NCBI GenBank assembly: GCA_046328715.1
Contig: JAXLWB010000067.1
Span: forward strand, 1-54,284
Reading direction: 5' to 3'
Source: JAXLWB01 sp046328715
GTDB lineage: Bacteria; Chloroflexota; Anaerolineae; Caldilineales; Caldilineaceae
Length of the DNA stretch: 54,284 bases
Under the pieces are notes generated by a model. It searched no databases, was not told the DNA's origin, and saw only the letters and a program-made list of their open reading frames with translations. This document shows positions 8,602 through 18,500 of the stretch, piece after piece. How positions within the stretch are numbered: position 1 is the stretch's first letter; every line of letters starts with the position of its first letter. Both the position numbers and the translations under genes were made by a program.

Positions 8602-9903
8602 ATGCCTAAGATTGCCTTTATTGGCGCAGGTAGCACTGTCTTTGCCAAAAATTTGTTGGGCGACATCCTCAGCTTTCCCGAATTGTCCGATTCGCAGATC
8701 CATTTAATGGATATCGACGGCGACCGACTCAAAACTTCTAATATCATGGTCAACAAATTGGCCAAAGCTGTCAACGCCAATCCAACCATCACCGCAACCA
8801 CCAATCGTCGCGAAGCACTGGCCGGTGCCGACTATGTGATTACCGCCATTCAGGTCGGTGGTTACAAGCCAAGCACCGTGATCGACTTTGAAATTCCCAA
8901 AAAATATGGCCTGCGCCAGACGATTGCAGACACGCTGGGCATCGGTGGTATCATGCGTGCCTTACGCACTATCCCCGTCTTTCTCGACATGGCACGCGAC
9001 ATGGAAGATGTTTGCCCGGATGTTACCTGGTTGCAATATGTCAACCCAATGTGTATGAATCAATGGGCACTCAGCCGCGCCACGAGCATCAAGACCGTCG
9101 GCCTGTGCCATAGCGTTCAAGGCACAGCCGAACAACTGGCCGAAGACATTGAGGTGCCGATTGAAGAGATCAACTATGTGGCGGCTGGCATCAATCACAT
9201 GGCCTTTTACCTCAAATTTGAGCGCAATGGCGAAGATCTTTACCCGCTCATCCACAAGGTGATCGAGGAAGATCGCGTTCCCGAATGGAATCGGGTGCGC
9301 TATGAACTCTTCAAGCGCGTCGGCTACTTTGTCACCGAGTCGAGCGAACACTTTAGCGAGTATGTCCCCTGGTTTATCAAGCGTGACCGTCCAGAACTGA
9401 TCGAAGAATTCAACATTCCACTCGATGAATACATTCGCCGCTGCGAAGTGCAGCTCGCGATGTGGAATAAAATGAAGCAAGCCTTTGAAGATCCGGCGAT
9501 GGAGATGCATCACGAACGCAGCCACGAATATGGCTCGTTGATTGTCCACAGCCTGGAAACCGGCACGCCACGCGTGGTCTATGGCAACATGCCCAACTAT
9601 GGCATCATCGACAATCTGCCTCATGGTTGCTGCGTCGAAGTGCCCACGCTGGTGGACAAGAACGGTCTGCAACCGACCAAGATCGGCAAAATTCCGCCGC
9701 AACTGGCCGCCATGATGCAAACCAACATTAATGTGCAGTCACTCGCCGTCGAAGCAGCCCTCACTCGCAAGCGTGAATATGTCTACCACGCCGCCATGAT
9801 GGACCCGCACACCGCCGCCGAACTGAGCCTCGACCAAATCTGGCACCTCGTCGATGATTTGATTGAAGCCCACGGCGATTACTTGCCGCCATTTGTGGGA
9901 TAG
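8602..9903 (+). CDS. glycoside hydrolase family 4, alpha-galactosidase (MelA)-like
   Basis: NAD+- and Mn2+-dependent glycosidase using the redox-elimination mechanism of GH4; 433 aa, close to MelA. The N-terminal IAFIGAGSTVFAKNLL is the Rossmann NAD-binding motif. VNPMCMNQWA, GLCHSVQGT (metal-binding Cys) and GINHMAFYL (metal-binding His) follow in the MelA order. The start has GGAG 7 nt upstream. MelA-like motifs favour an alpha-galactosidase or alpha-glucosidase over a 6-phospho-glycosidase, but specificity is inference. No sugar transporter is adjacent. A hairpin terminator follows. Confidence 0.93.
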   Translation: MPKIAFIGAGSTVFAKNLLGDILSFPELSDSQIHLMDIDGDRLKTSNIMVNKLAKAVNANPTITATTNRREALAGADYVITAIQVGGYKPSTVIDFEIPKKYGLRQTIADTLGIGGIMRALRTIPVFLDMARDMEDVCPDVTWLQYVNPMCMNQWALSRATSIKTVGLCHSVQGTAEQLAEDIEVPIEEINYVAAGINHMAFYLKFERNGEDLYPLIHKVIEEDRVPEWNRVRYELFKRVGYFVTESSEHFSEYVPWFIKRDRPELIEEFNIPLDEYIRRCEVQLAMWNKMKQAFEDPAMEMHHERSHEYGSLIVHSLETGTPRVVYGNMPNYGIIDNLPHGCCVEVPTLVDKNGLQPTKIGKIPPQLAAMMQTNINVQSLAVEAALTRKREYVYHAAMMDPHTAAELSLDQIWHLVDDLIEAHGDYLPPFVG

Positions 9904-9922
9904 AGTCATCTTCTTATCAAGC

Positions 9923-9958
9923 ACTCGACCCTGCTTGCTCAAAAAGGTAGGGTCGAGT
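9923..9958. terminator. bidirectional hairpin terminator
   Basis: A perfect 10-bp stem (ACTCGACCCT at 9923-9932 with AGGGTCGAGT at 9949-9958) and a 16-nt loop lie between the converging GH4 and cupin genes. Confidence 0.7.
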
Positions 9959-9979
9959 ATTCCTTGTGATCCCAAGCAA

Positions 9980-10573
9980 TTACGTCTGCGGTTTTACCAA
10001 TTCCTCTCGCTCTGGTAGTTTGAGATCGGCGAATTGCAAGTGTGATTTAAACTTAAAGACGCGTCGCAGAATAGCTCCAAAGAAACCAAAGAGAAGCTGT
10101 TGTACACCCATCGGCATGGTCCCAAGAAAGAACTCGCCATAATACGCATTTAGGGTTGCGCTCATTTGGATGGGATCAGGATTCCCTTGCTGATCCATTT
10201 TTCCGACCTGTGATAAGCAGGCGATCGTCTCAATGATTTCCTCAAAATGGAGTGCTGGGCGAAAGGTGGTTTGCATGTGCAGTTCATCGTTACCTGTATT
10301 GCGCCAATGGTGCAATGCGTTTGCTGGGACAACGATCTGTTCGCCAGCAGTGACGATTGTTTCTTTCCCGTTTACTGTAATGGCAAGCGTGCCGTGGCGC
10401 ACAAGAAACGTTTCTTCTTGGAGGGGATGGCGATGTGGCACTGGGCCAATGCCGTGTGTTTGATGATAGTTTTCAAATTCGAGCAGCGAGCCATTCGTCT
10501 CATCGCGAGTCTGAGTGAAAATGATCTTGTCAGTAGAAATTTTGTTATAGATAATAGAGCCGGATTTTGCCAT
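9980..10573 (-). CDS. cupin domain protein
   Basis: Cupin-fold protein of 197 aa from the ATG before AKSGSII, which has GGGGAA 7 nt upstream; an in-frame ATG 27 nt earlier is possible. The cupin is seen as PHRHPLQEETFLVRHGTLAI (metal-binding His pair and Glu) and VVPANALHHWRNTG (second His motif). The C-terminal third lies outside the cupin and has a hydrophobic stretch, MGVQQLLFGFFGAILRRVF, that could associate with membrane. The specific activity is unknown. Confidence 0.82.
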   Translation of the reverse strand: MAKSGSIIYNKISTDKIIFTQTRDETNGSLLEFENYHQTHGIGPVPHRHPLQEETFLVRHGTLAITVNGKETIVTAGEQIVVPANALHHWRNTGNDELHMQTTFRPALHFEEIIETIACLSQVGKMDQQGNPDPIQMSATLNAYYGEFFLGTMPMGVQQLLFGFFGAILRRVFKFKSHLQFADLKLPEREELVKPQT

Positions 10574-10732
10574 AGCAGATTCCCCAACAACAACCTTCAT
10601 TTTTCCTACACTATAATAACCCAGATCATGGCTAGCTACTCTTTTTTTGGTGTGCTCCAATGCTCACCTCAGCAAGAGAAACTGTTGGTTCGCCTTAATC
10701 TGCATTGTCTCTAGCAGGCACAAATACTTCCA

Positions 10733-11224
10733 TTAAAGATCGATAGTACGCAGTCCGTTCATCCCAAGCAGCAACGAAACCTCACCACCATGATGCAGGT
10801 CGTGCTCCAACACATGGTAGATCACCCAACTGCGTGATACCTCATAGACTTGACCATCCCACTCGTCTGGAAAGGTTTTGGCGCAATCATCAGAGGTCCA
10901 GCGCTGCAAACGTGCTTCGATGAAGGCCCAGGTTTCATTCAGCCCACGTGCGAGTTCCTCTCCGTTGCGTGCCGGTGACTCACGTTGCCCCCACTCCATG
11001 TACTGGGTCATCAATGCATTCTCATCCTGAAGCGTACCGCTGAACCACCCAGCCCGCACTGAAATGATGTGCTGTACCATCTGTCCTAGCGGCCACATCC
11101 CCGCTGCCGGTTGGAGTGTTAGTTGTTCATTGGTTAGTGGTGCAATGCAGCTACGCAGCTTTTCGTTATAACCTCGCCAGTTTTCGTAAATTACGTTTAG
11201 GGTGGATTGGGGTTGCTGTTGCAT
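10733..11224 (-). CDS. DinB family protein
   Basis: A second DinB-fold protein, 163 aa from the ATG with GGAG six nt upstream; an ATG 21 nt earlier is in frame but poorly spaced from its AGGA. The metal-binding His residues are in GQMVQHI and VLEHDLHHGGEVSLLLG, and MWPLGQMVQHI is typical of the family. It has little obvious similarity to the DinB at 6831 beyond these motifs. It is transcribed in the same direction as the cupin gene downstream and the TPR gene upstream, with gaps on both sides. Confidence 0.85.
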   Translation of the reverse strand: MQQQPQSTLNVIYENWRGYNEKLRSCIAPLTNEQLTLQPAAGMWPLGQMVQHIISVRAGWFSGTLQDENALMTQYMEWGQRESPARNGEELARGLNETWAFIEARLQRWTSDDCAKTFPDEWDGQVYEVSRSWVIYHVLEHDLHHGGEVSLLLGMNGLRTIDL

Positions 11225-11380
11225 GGGTTGCTCCATTTGAATCATTATCCTGTTTATTCAGTATGGGGTCTATCCTACCATTATATCATCTGCCTGTACT
11301 GAATTAACCTATTAATTCCGCATCAACCCCAATCCCCACTAGTACAATTGCGGCACTGCCAGTCCTGAATTTGATGATAT

Positions 11381-11440
11381 GGGTGAAATTAGAAGATAGG
11401 AAGATATTGTTACCGCCGTAATCTCCCTATTCTTCGACCC
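11381..11440. repeat. imperfect inverted repeat downstream of the TPR gene
   Basis: AGAAGATAGGAAGAT (11391-11405) faces ATCTCCCTATTCTTC (11421-11435), and GGGT/ACCC flank them. The position, just past the stop of the TPR gene, suggests a terminator role. Confidence 0.5.
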
Positions 11441-11454
11441 TCAAGCTCCAATTT

Positions 11455-12618
11455 TTAGAATGATCCCCACCAAAACCGATCTCCAGTCGGGTAGATCAAC
11501 GCTAATTGTTGCGCATCTACAGTTTTAGCATCGTTGAGTACAGCGTCCGTGAGGGGTTGTCGAGGCAGAATCGCTGGTTGTGGAATCTCGCCAGAGGCCA
11601 GTTGCTCTAGTGCCAATTGGGCAAAAACAGCACAGGCATGGTCAGGAGCCGCCAATGAGCGTTCCAACACTTGGCGATAGAGTTCGCAGGCTCGTGGAAT
11701 GTCATCGTTGTGGGCAGCCAGGTAGGCCAGGTTGAGCGAACTATGCAATTCCCCTTCAATATCGCCTGCGCTCATAACGGTGGGTAGACCTTTGTTGAGT
11801 AAGCTGCGTGCCTCGGAGAAGTTTTCGAGCAATGTCTGTGCTTTGGCCATGCCAATCAGCGAACGTCCCACTCCAATTCGTGAGTTGATCTTGCGGCTAA
11901 GTTGCAAACATTCCTGGCGCATCTCCAACGCTTCCTGATAGCAGCCGGTGTTGATCTTCCAATCGGCAAGGTTGTTCAGGCAGACCACCAGCGCACCCTC
12001 ATCACCATGCAACTTGGCCATCACCATCGCCTGCTCGTAGTGTTGAATTGCCACCGGTGCCTGCGCCATTGAAGTTGTGCGCCCCATTCCGATTTTGCTC
12101 ATCAGGCAGAGTTGGCGATCATTGAGTTCCTCGCCAATCTGACCAATCACTTGGTAAAGCTCGTGGGCGCGTCGGTTTTGACCATTCTCTTTGTAAAACT
12201 GGGCTTCGGCATTGAGCGCCAGGGCCAGCAAGCGTTGGTCGGGGATGGAGGAGGCCAGCTTGGCCGCCTGGCGGGCATGGGCGAGTGCATCGTGGCGTTG
12301 TCCCAACGTATCACAGACTGCCGACAGACCGACATGCGCCATCGCCTGAAGCGCCACATGTTCAAGACGATCCGCCCGTTCAAGCATCAGGGTGAAGGCT
12401 TCCAGCGCCTTGGTGCGTACATCGCCCAAGTGCAAGGCGACATAGCCCAGGCGATGATAGAGGCGAGCTTGTTCTTCACCATCGGCCTGCACCAACTGCT
12501 CGGAGATCGTGTGAATCACCTGTTGCCAATCGAGTGCTTGTTCAGATTGTGGGTTGCCGTTAGCAGTAAGTTGCGGACGGGCGGCTGTGTATGTTGGGTC
12601 GAAGAGAGTCGATAACAT
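11455..12618 (-). CDS. tetratricopeptide-repeat protein
   Basis: Soluble protein of 387 aa made almost entirely of TPR-like helical pairs from about residue 40 to 350 (for example ALEAFTLMLERADRLEH, ALAHARQAAKLA, ACELYRQVLERSL). The repeats resemble the TPR tail of the BTAD regulator encoded at 15524. No catalytic or DNA-binding domain is seen. The start at MLSTLFDPTYT has AAGGAG at ideal spacing; the open frame upstream runs into a repeat element. A protein-protein interaction role is all that can be said. Confidence 0.8.
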   Translation of the reverse strand: MLSTLFDPTYTAARPQLTANGNPQSEQALDWQQVIHTISEQLVQADGEEQARLYHRLGYVALHLGDVRTKALEAFTLMLERADRLEHVALQAMAHVGLSAVCDTLGQRHDALAHARQAAKLASSIPDQRLLALALNAEAQFYKENGQNRRAHELYQVIGQIGEELNDRQLCLMSKIGMGRTTSMAQAPVAIQHYEQAMVMAKLHGDEGALVVCLNNLADWKINTGCYQEALEMRQECLQLSRKINSRIGVGRSLIGMAKAQTLLENFSEARSLLNKGLPTVMSAGDIEGELHSSLNLAYLAAHNDDIPRACELYRQVLERSLAAPDHACAVFAQLALEQLASGEIPQPAILPRQPLTDAVLNDAKTVDAQQLALIYPTGDRFWWGSF

Positions 12619-12660
12619 GGTTTGCTCCTTTTGTGTAAAATAATGCACGTATGACGAAAG

Positions 12661-12785
12661 TTGCCCCACCCTAGCCCTCCCCGAAGAGGGAACAATCACG
12701 GGACAGATGATGTGTTTTCGACTGTCCACGAATCATTATTGGTCCCTTACACGGTCCCCTCCTCGGGGAGGGCTAGGGTGGGGCC
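12661..12785. repeat. inverted repeat with CCCACCCTAGCCCTCCCC arms
   Basis: The C-rich left arm (about 12663-12690) and its G-rich complement (about 12760-12784) match over roughly 25 nt with few differences. The spacer of about 70 nt also pairs in part. It lies between the stop of the DoxX gene and the start of the TPR gene (both minus). Confidence 0.75.
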
Positions 12786-12855
12786 GTCTTTAACTCTGAG
12801 TCTACGGAAAAAAGTGTTCAGTGTGAAACCCAATCCCTGTTCACTTTTTGGTCAT

Positions 12856-13470
12856 TTACGCACCATCGCCACAATAGTCGGCACGCACAAGGCAGGACGA
12901 TCCGTGGCCGCTGATCAATGCATCTTTGCTAGCAGCGTCTAGGGCTGGCATGCCAATGGCGATGCGATTAGTGGATAGGGTTGCGCTGAATGAAAAACTG
13001 AAGAAAATAATGCAGAGGGTAAGAAACAACAGCGCCAGCAGCGATGCCTTTGCATTTGCCAATTTAGTTGCGAAATGGCGATTGAGCATCACGCTTGCCT
13101 TCCAGGGTTCTGGAATCGCCAGGAACATCAGTACTGAACCTGCCAAACCCACATTGGCGAGAAAGCTGTGAAATTCTACCATCCACATCATTGGGTCTTG
13201 GATTGCCCAAAAGTTGTGCATCGTCAATGTGACAGGGATCAAGAAAAGCAGAATTGCCGCAACCCCGAGCTTCGGCCGATAGCCAGTGAGAAGCGATAGG
13301 CCACCGATCAAAAGCAACAATCCACTCAACGGAACAAGCATCTCGGGCATTGGCACACCTTTCGAGGCGGCATACCCAACTTTCATATTTGTCATGAAGA
13401 TGTTTTCATAGGCTGGGTAAAGATAGAAGAGACCAACGATGATTCGGCCAATGACGGGTAAATTACGCAT
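12856..13470 (-). CDS. DoxX family membrane protein
   Basis: Small integral membrane protein of 204 aa with four or five predicted helices. The N-terminal NLPVIGRIIVGLFYLYPAYE and LSGLLLLIGGLSLLTGY match the DoxX fold, whose members are linked to thiol/redox or quinone-associated functions in some species. The C-terminal ~45 residues after the last helix are unusual and end Cys-rich (CLVRADYC). The start has AAGGAG 8 nt upstream. The family assignment is good, the role unknown. Confidence 0.75.
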   Translation of the reverse strand: MRNLPVIGRIIVGLFYLYPAYENIFMTNMKVGYAASKGVPMPEMLVPLSGLLLLIGGLSLLTGYRPKLGVAAILLFLIPVTLTMHNFWAIQDPMMWMVEFHSFLANVGLAGSVLMFLAIPEPWKASVMLNRHFATKLANAKASLLALLFLTLCIIFFSFSFSATLSTNRIAIGMPALDAASKDALISGHGSSCLVRADYCGDGA

Positions 13471-13608
13471 ACAAGTTTCTCCTTTGTTTGTTACATCTGA
13501 ATTGATAACGTGATAAAACGATACAGAAGTGTGCTTCAACCTTATTCACAAACCCTTTAGAAGTACACTCTCATGAAACCTGAGTCGTGTGCTTGATGGA
13601 ATATCAGG

Positions 13609-14970
13609 TTAACGCTTAAGCAAGGGCAGATAGATAGACATCGTGCCGCTCTGCGGCGTCGGCGTTACCTGGGGCGTCGGTGTTGCGATTGGATTTTGCG
13701 GCGCAACCCGGCTCCAGTCAGCACGCGTGCCGCCTTCCACAAGCAAGTGATCGTTGCTGCCGTCGATGTTCATGATCCGTAGTTGATACGAGACCGGATT
13801 GGCAGTAACATCGGGCACATAGACATAGACCAACTGAGCGCTATCGGCTGAGACCTTCGGGAAAGCTGCTGCCTCGTGTGCTGCCGTCTGGGTCAATTGG
13901 GTGATGCTATTATTCTCAAAGCGCATCAGGTAGAGATCGGTGTGTGATAAAAGGTCATCATCATCGGCGACGACAAAGCCCGAACCATCGCTCAGCCAGG
14001 CAATTCCACTGCTAAAGACCACATGTGCCAAAGGTGTTCCTGCATCTGTGCTACCTACTTCGGCACGGACAATGCTGGGTGGCCGATTGCCGAAATCTTC
14101 GTAGAGGAATTGATTGCTGATTGGCGACCAGACGGGTGCGCGCCCCAGAATGGAGTTGTTAGTCTGGGGGTCGAGCAGTGGACCACCTTCGCTGAGAATG
14201 GGCACATCCAGCCCAACCCGCCACAAACTCCCCTGCCCAAACTGATAGGCGAGGGTGTCGCCTGCCGGATTCCAACTGATGTGGTAGGCCCCGTAGGCTT
14301 TAGAACCCTCCGCTGCCAATGTGAGTTTCCCAGCGTGGCGATTCTCTCCGGAAACAATGTCAGCATGGACCGCTGCATCAAACCAGCGCGTATTGCCGTT
14401 GATGACTACCGCATTTTGCTGCACCCCTGCTCCCAGATCGGCCACTTGCGCAAAGACGACCGTCGTTGTGCTGCCCGGTGGTAGGCTGACGACCTTGGCG
14501 GTGGGGGCACCTTCAATATAGACCAACACCTGATTGACATTGGTGAGCCGATTCTCAACCTGCACCGAGGCACTGCCTTGTGGATAGGCGGCCAGTAGGC
14601 TGCACCCAGGAGCATTCGTCAAGCGGTGAAGATTGCTGCCATCCGGATTGATCAGATAGATGTCGGCGTCAAACTCGGAACATGTCGCTTCGTGGCTGCT
14701 GGTAAAGGCAATCTGTTGACCATCCGGTCGCCATGCGACCGACATGATGCCGCCGCTGGCCCCATCGGGAAACTGCCAGATCAGCCGATCATTGCTACCA
14801 TCGGGCTGGATCAGGCGAAGTTCCTTGTTGTCTTTGACATAGACAATCGTGGTGTCATCTGCTCGGGGAGCGTGAGGCGTCATAGCACGCACATTGTGAG
14901 GCGACCAGAGACACATCGACAGCGACGTCAGACTCATGACCAATGAAATGAGGGTAAATAATTTACGCAT
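13609..14970 (-). CDS. secreted TolB-like beta-propeller (PD40) protein with YLPLLKR C-terminus
   Basis: Exported 453-aa protein. A signal peptide (about residues 1-29, ending NVRA) precedes a beta-propeller of WD40-like PD40 blades, seen as LRLIQPDGSNDRLIW, IYLINPDGSNLHRLT and LRIMNIDGSNDHLLV. Near the C-terminus is a Pro/Thr linker (IATPTPQVTPTPQ), and the chain ends with MSIYLPLLKR. The same kind of ending is on the VWA protein at 36600 and may be an export or anchoring tag. Such propellers bind ligands or partners; no catalytic residues are seen. AAAGGAG precedes the ATG. Confidence 0.85.
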   Translation of the reverse strand: MRKLFTLISLVMSLTSLSMCLWSPHNVRAMTPHAPRADDTTIVYVKDNKELRLIQPDGSNDRLIWQFPDGASGGIMSVAWRPDGQQIAFTSSHEATCSEFDADIYLINPDGSNLHRLTNAPGCSLLAAYPQGSASVQVENRLTNVNQVLVYIEGAPTAKVVSLPPGSTTTVVFAQVADLGAGVQQNAVVINGNTRWFDAAVHADIVSGENRHAGKLTLAAEGSKAYGAYHISWNPAGDTLAYQFGQGSLWRVGLDVPILSEGGPLLDPQTNNSILGRAPVWSPISNQFLYEDFGNRPPSIVRAEVGSTDAGTPLAHVVFSSGIAWLSDGSGFVVADDDDLLSHTDLYLMRFENNSITQLTQTAAHEAAAFPKVSADSAQLVYVYVPDVTANPVSYQLRIMNIDGSNDHLLVEGGTRADWSRVAPQNPIATPTPQVTPTPQSGTMSIYLPLLKR

Positions 14971-15003
14971 AAGATTTGCTCCTTTCGTTATAACTTTTCA
15001 GTG

Positions 15004-15114
15004 CGGGACACGGAGCGCACCGAGGAGACACGGAGATCACTGGGCACAAGAGAATTCTCTATTCCCACTCCGTGCCATCTGTGCCTCCTCTTGTGCGCTC
15101 TGTGTCCTGTATTG
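15004..15114. repeat. inverted array of CACGGAG/CACAGAG-like units
   Basis: The left arm about 15004-15050 (GGACACGGAGCGCACCGAGG) and right arm about 15068-15114 are complementary with scattered mismatches. It is related to 8469-8573. It sits between the small minus-strand gene at 15128 and the propeller gene. Confidence 0.75.
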
Positions 15115-15127
15115 TTGAACCACTTAC

Positions 15128-15349
15128 TTAAGAACTTGAATCAATCGGGTACGCCTGACCTTCTTCCATACGTTGTTGCAGGTACTGCACCAATTTCTCC
15201 AGCGTACCGAACCCAACTCGTTGCATCGTGTGTGGATCGGTCAAACTGAAGCGCCAGTTTTGCGCAGTCGATCCCTCGTCTGCCGACTCCTGCCACATCG
15301 TAAAGAGGAAGGTCTGGTAGTGCATCGTTGTTGATTTGGATGGTTGCAT
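15128..15349 (-). CDS. small conserved-looking hypothetical protein
   Basis: Small protein of 73 aa (65 aa if translation begins at MHYQTF). The core, from MHYQTFLFTMW to FGTLEKLVQYLQQRM, has the look of a recurrent small Chloroflexota protein: a FL-x-x-(L/M)W opening, WRFSLTDP, GF-x-x-LE, then a helix ending near the C-terminus. That resemblance is from memory and not checked. No other domain is visible. The start is uncertain: GTG at 15358, ATG at 15349 and ATG at 15325 are all in frame with weak ribosome sites. Divergent from the BTAD regulator. Confidence 0.6.
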   Translation of the reverse strand: MQPSKSTTMHYQTFLFTMWQESADEGSTAQNWRFSLTDPHTMQRVGFGTLEKLVQYLQQRMEEGQAYPIDSSS

Positions 15350-15391
15350 TTTGCACACTCGCCATTCATTCCACCCTGTGGTATGCTTGCT

Positions 15392-15407
15392 CTACAACGT
15401 GTTGTAG
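15392..15407. promoter_or_regulatory. 16-bp palindrome in divergent promoter region
   Basis: CTACAACGTGTTGTAG has perfect 7-bp arms with a 2-bp centre. It lies between the divergent small gene and the BTAD regulator, so a regulator-binding site is plausible. No second copy was noticed. Confidence 0.35.
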
Positions 15408-15523
15408 GTATTTATTCAGGTGCATCGCCTTTTCCACGAAAACCTCACCTGTAAATCACGCTGTGTACGGCTGAGGTCAGCATAACAATCGATCATTTGG
15501 AAATCATTTGCCACGTAGAACTT

Positions 15524-18500
15524 ATGAGTAGCCAGTTGCAAATTCGTTTGTTTGGTAGCCTCGAAATCCGCCTCAACGACGCCACGCTTACCAACTTCAT
15601 GTCCAACAAAGCGCCAGCCTTACTGGCCTATCTGGCCCTCAATCCGCGCCCGCAGCAAAGGGATGCCCTGGCCACCTTGTTGTGGAGCGAGATGAGCGAC
15701 GCCGATGCCAAGAACAATCTGCGCCAAGTGCTCACCAATTTGCGCAAGTTGGTCGATCCGCATCTGGTTGTTACGCGTGACACGATTGGGTTTAATCACG
15801 AGACACCCTACTCGCTTGACGTTGAGACTTTTGAAAGACATTTGCAAAAGAGCCGCAAACAGGAAGGAGCAGAGCGGGCGGAAGAGCTACGGCAAGCGAT
15901 TACACTCTATGCAGGCGAATTCCTGGCTGGTTTCTTTCTGCGTGATGCGCCTGAATTTGAAGAGTGGATGCTGGCCCATAGGGCGAGATTGCGCGAACTA
16001 GCGCTCCATGCACTGCATGAGTTGACGCAACTGGAGATGGTGCAAGGCCACTTCGACCAAGCGATTGCTAGCAGCAGTCGCTCGTTGGCGATCGACCCCT
16101 GGCGCGAAGAAGCCCATCGTCAATTGATGTTGGCTTTGGCGCGCAGTGGTCAGCGCTCGGCAGCGTTGAGCCAGTATAAGCTCTGCCAACGCACGCTGCG
16201 GGATGAGTTGGGCGTCGAACCCTCCAGCGAGACGCAAATGCTTTACGAGCGGATTCGGGCAGCAGGTGAGTCGATTGTGCATCATCTGCCGGCGCAGGCG
16301 ACCTCGTTTGTGGGGCGCTGGCGTGAACTGCAAACAATCGAGCGTGAATTGCTCAACCCCGAATGCCGGATGTTGACCCTGGTTGGTGTCGGTGGCATTG
16401 GCAAAACCCGGCTGGCGATCCAGGCTGCTGAACGTCTGCTCCAGATCGGGGCCTTTCTCAACGGCGTCTTCTTTGTGCCCCTGGCCGCGCTCGATTCGAC
16501 GACTCTGATCGTGCCTGCGATTGCCGAAGCCTGCTCGTTCAAGTTCGCGGGCAACCGTGAGCCAGCCGCACAGTTGCTAGACTTTTTGCGCAATCAGGAA
16601 ATTCTGCTTGTGCTCGATAATTTCGAAGGGCTGTTGGAAGGGGCAAACCGGTTGGGGCAGTTGCTCGAACGAGCTCCTGCGCTCAAACTGCTGGTTACTT
16701 CACGCGAGCGTCTCAATCTGCGTTGGGAACGCATGTTGCCAATTGCGGAGATGGACGATGCCGCTGCGATTCAGCTTTTCCTTACGCGAGCGCAGACGGT
16801 CCAATCGAACTTCCAGGTCGATGCTACAGAAAAGGAAGCCCTACAGCGCATTTGCGTCCTGACGGGACAACTTCCACTCGCTATTGAATTAGCGGCAGCT
16901 TGGGTGCGGGCGCTCTCCTGTAGTGAGATTGCCGAGGAAATCTCACAATCTCTCGACTTCCTAACGGCTGAGCAGCGCGATGGCGTTGTCCGACATGGCA
17001 GTCTACGAGCGCTCTTTCACTCTTCCTGGCAATTTCTCAGCCACGAAGAACAGCGCCTGCTGGCACGGCTAGCAATCTTTTCCAATGGCTTTACCCGCAC
17101 CAGTGCGGTTGAAACCGCCGAAGCCACCACCCGTTCATTGACTGCTCTGATGGACAAATCCTTGCTTCAGCGGGGCAGCAACGCTCGCTACTCCATGCAT
17201 CCGGTTGTGCGTCAATATGCTGCGGAAAAGCTTGCCACCGACGCTGCAACCCTGCGCAACACGGCGCAGCGTCACTGCGACCACTTTGCCAACTTTCTGG
17301 AAAAGCGTGCAGCGGCACTGAAGGATAGCCGTCTGCTCGTAACTAGTGCCGAGATTGAAAGTGAACTAGACAATGTGCGTGCTGCCTGGCATTGGGCCGT
17401 GGAACAAGGTTCCGCTCCCCAGTTGAGTAAGATGATCGACGCCGTCTATAGCTTTTGGATCCATCGTGGCTACTATCAGGAAGGCTTTGGCCTTTTTGCC
17501 AATGCTGTAGTTGCGCTACAATCCTATCCCCTTGTTTTGGGCGCTGCCCTCGCACGGCAAGCCTACTTTGCCTATTTCTTGGATCGTTTTGATCTAGCTA
17601 TTGACCTGGCACGCCAAAGCCGAACGCTGCTTGAAATATCTCCACAAGAGGGGCGTGCCGACTGTGCGCTGGCCTACTGTGTGGAAGGGCTGAGCTTTTG
17701 GCGCAGCGGAAATCTGGCTGAGGCGCGTCAGGCCATGCACGCCAGTATGGAACTGAGCTTGGCTGTGCAGGATCTATTCAGTTTGGGGCGAGCCTATCGC
17801 TATCAAGGCATTCTAGTTCACGATGAAGGCCAACATGCGGAAGCACTCAAGTGGTACAAACTGGCCGAGGAGGTTGATCGTCGCCAGGGGCATCCCTATG
17901 CGATTTCGTCTTCGCTCAACAATATGGGGAACCTCTATTTCGGCTTGGGCGACTACGATTTGGCTAAGGATTACTGGGAACAATCCCTGGCTCTAACCCA
18001 ACAACTGAGCGATCGCCGAAGTGAGGCAGCGGTGCTGAGCAATCTAGGTTTGATCGAAAAAGTTGCTGGTCGCCTGGAATCGGCGCATGAGCTCACCATA
18101 CGCGCCCTGTCGATTCGCCGAGCGGTAGGTGACCTTTCCGGGGCTACTGTAACGTTGGCGAACTTGGGTGATATTGCCAATCAGCAAGGTGATTATCAAC
18201 AAGCGCTTGCCTATCACCGTGAAAGTCTGACGCTCTGTCGCCAACTGAATACCACATTCACGGTGTCGAATGCCTTGCTCGGCATCGGTTATGCGTTTCT
18301 GGGACTAGGGCAGATAAGTGAAGCTCGTTCCTATTTTAGGCAAGCGTTCGATGCCAGTCTGGCGACCCATTACCTGCCCGAAGCAATGGGTGCCATTACA
18401 GGGTTGGCTCAGTTGGAGTATCGGTTGGGTGCAATCGAGGAAGCTGGGAAACTCGTTCACTTGGTGCTTGCTCATCCTTCCACTTACCGTGAGACTCGCG

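Noticed and set aside
8602..9903. Lactate/malate dehydrogenase instead of GH4
   Set aside because: The N-terminal Rossmann motif is shared, but GLCHSVQGT and GINHMAFYL are GH4-specific.
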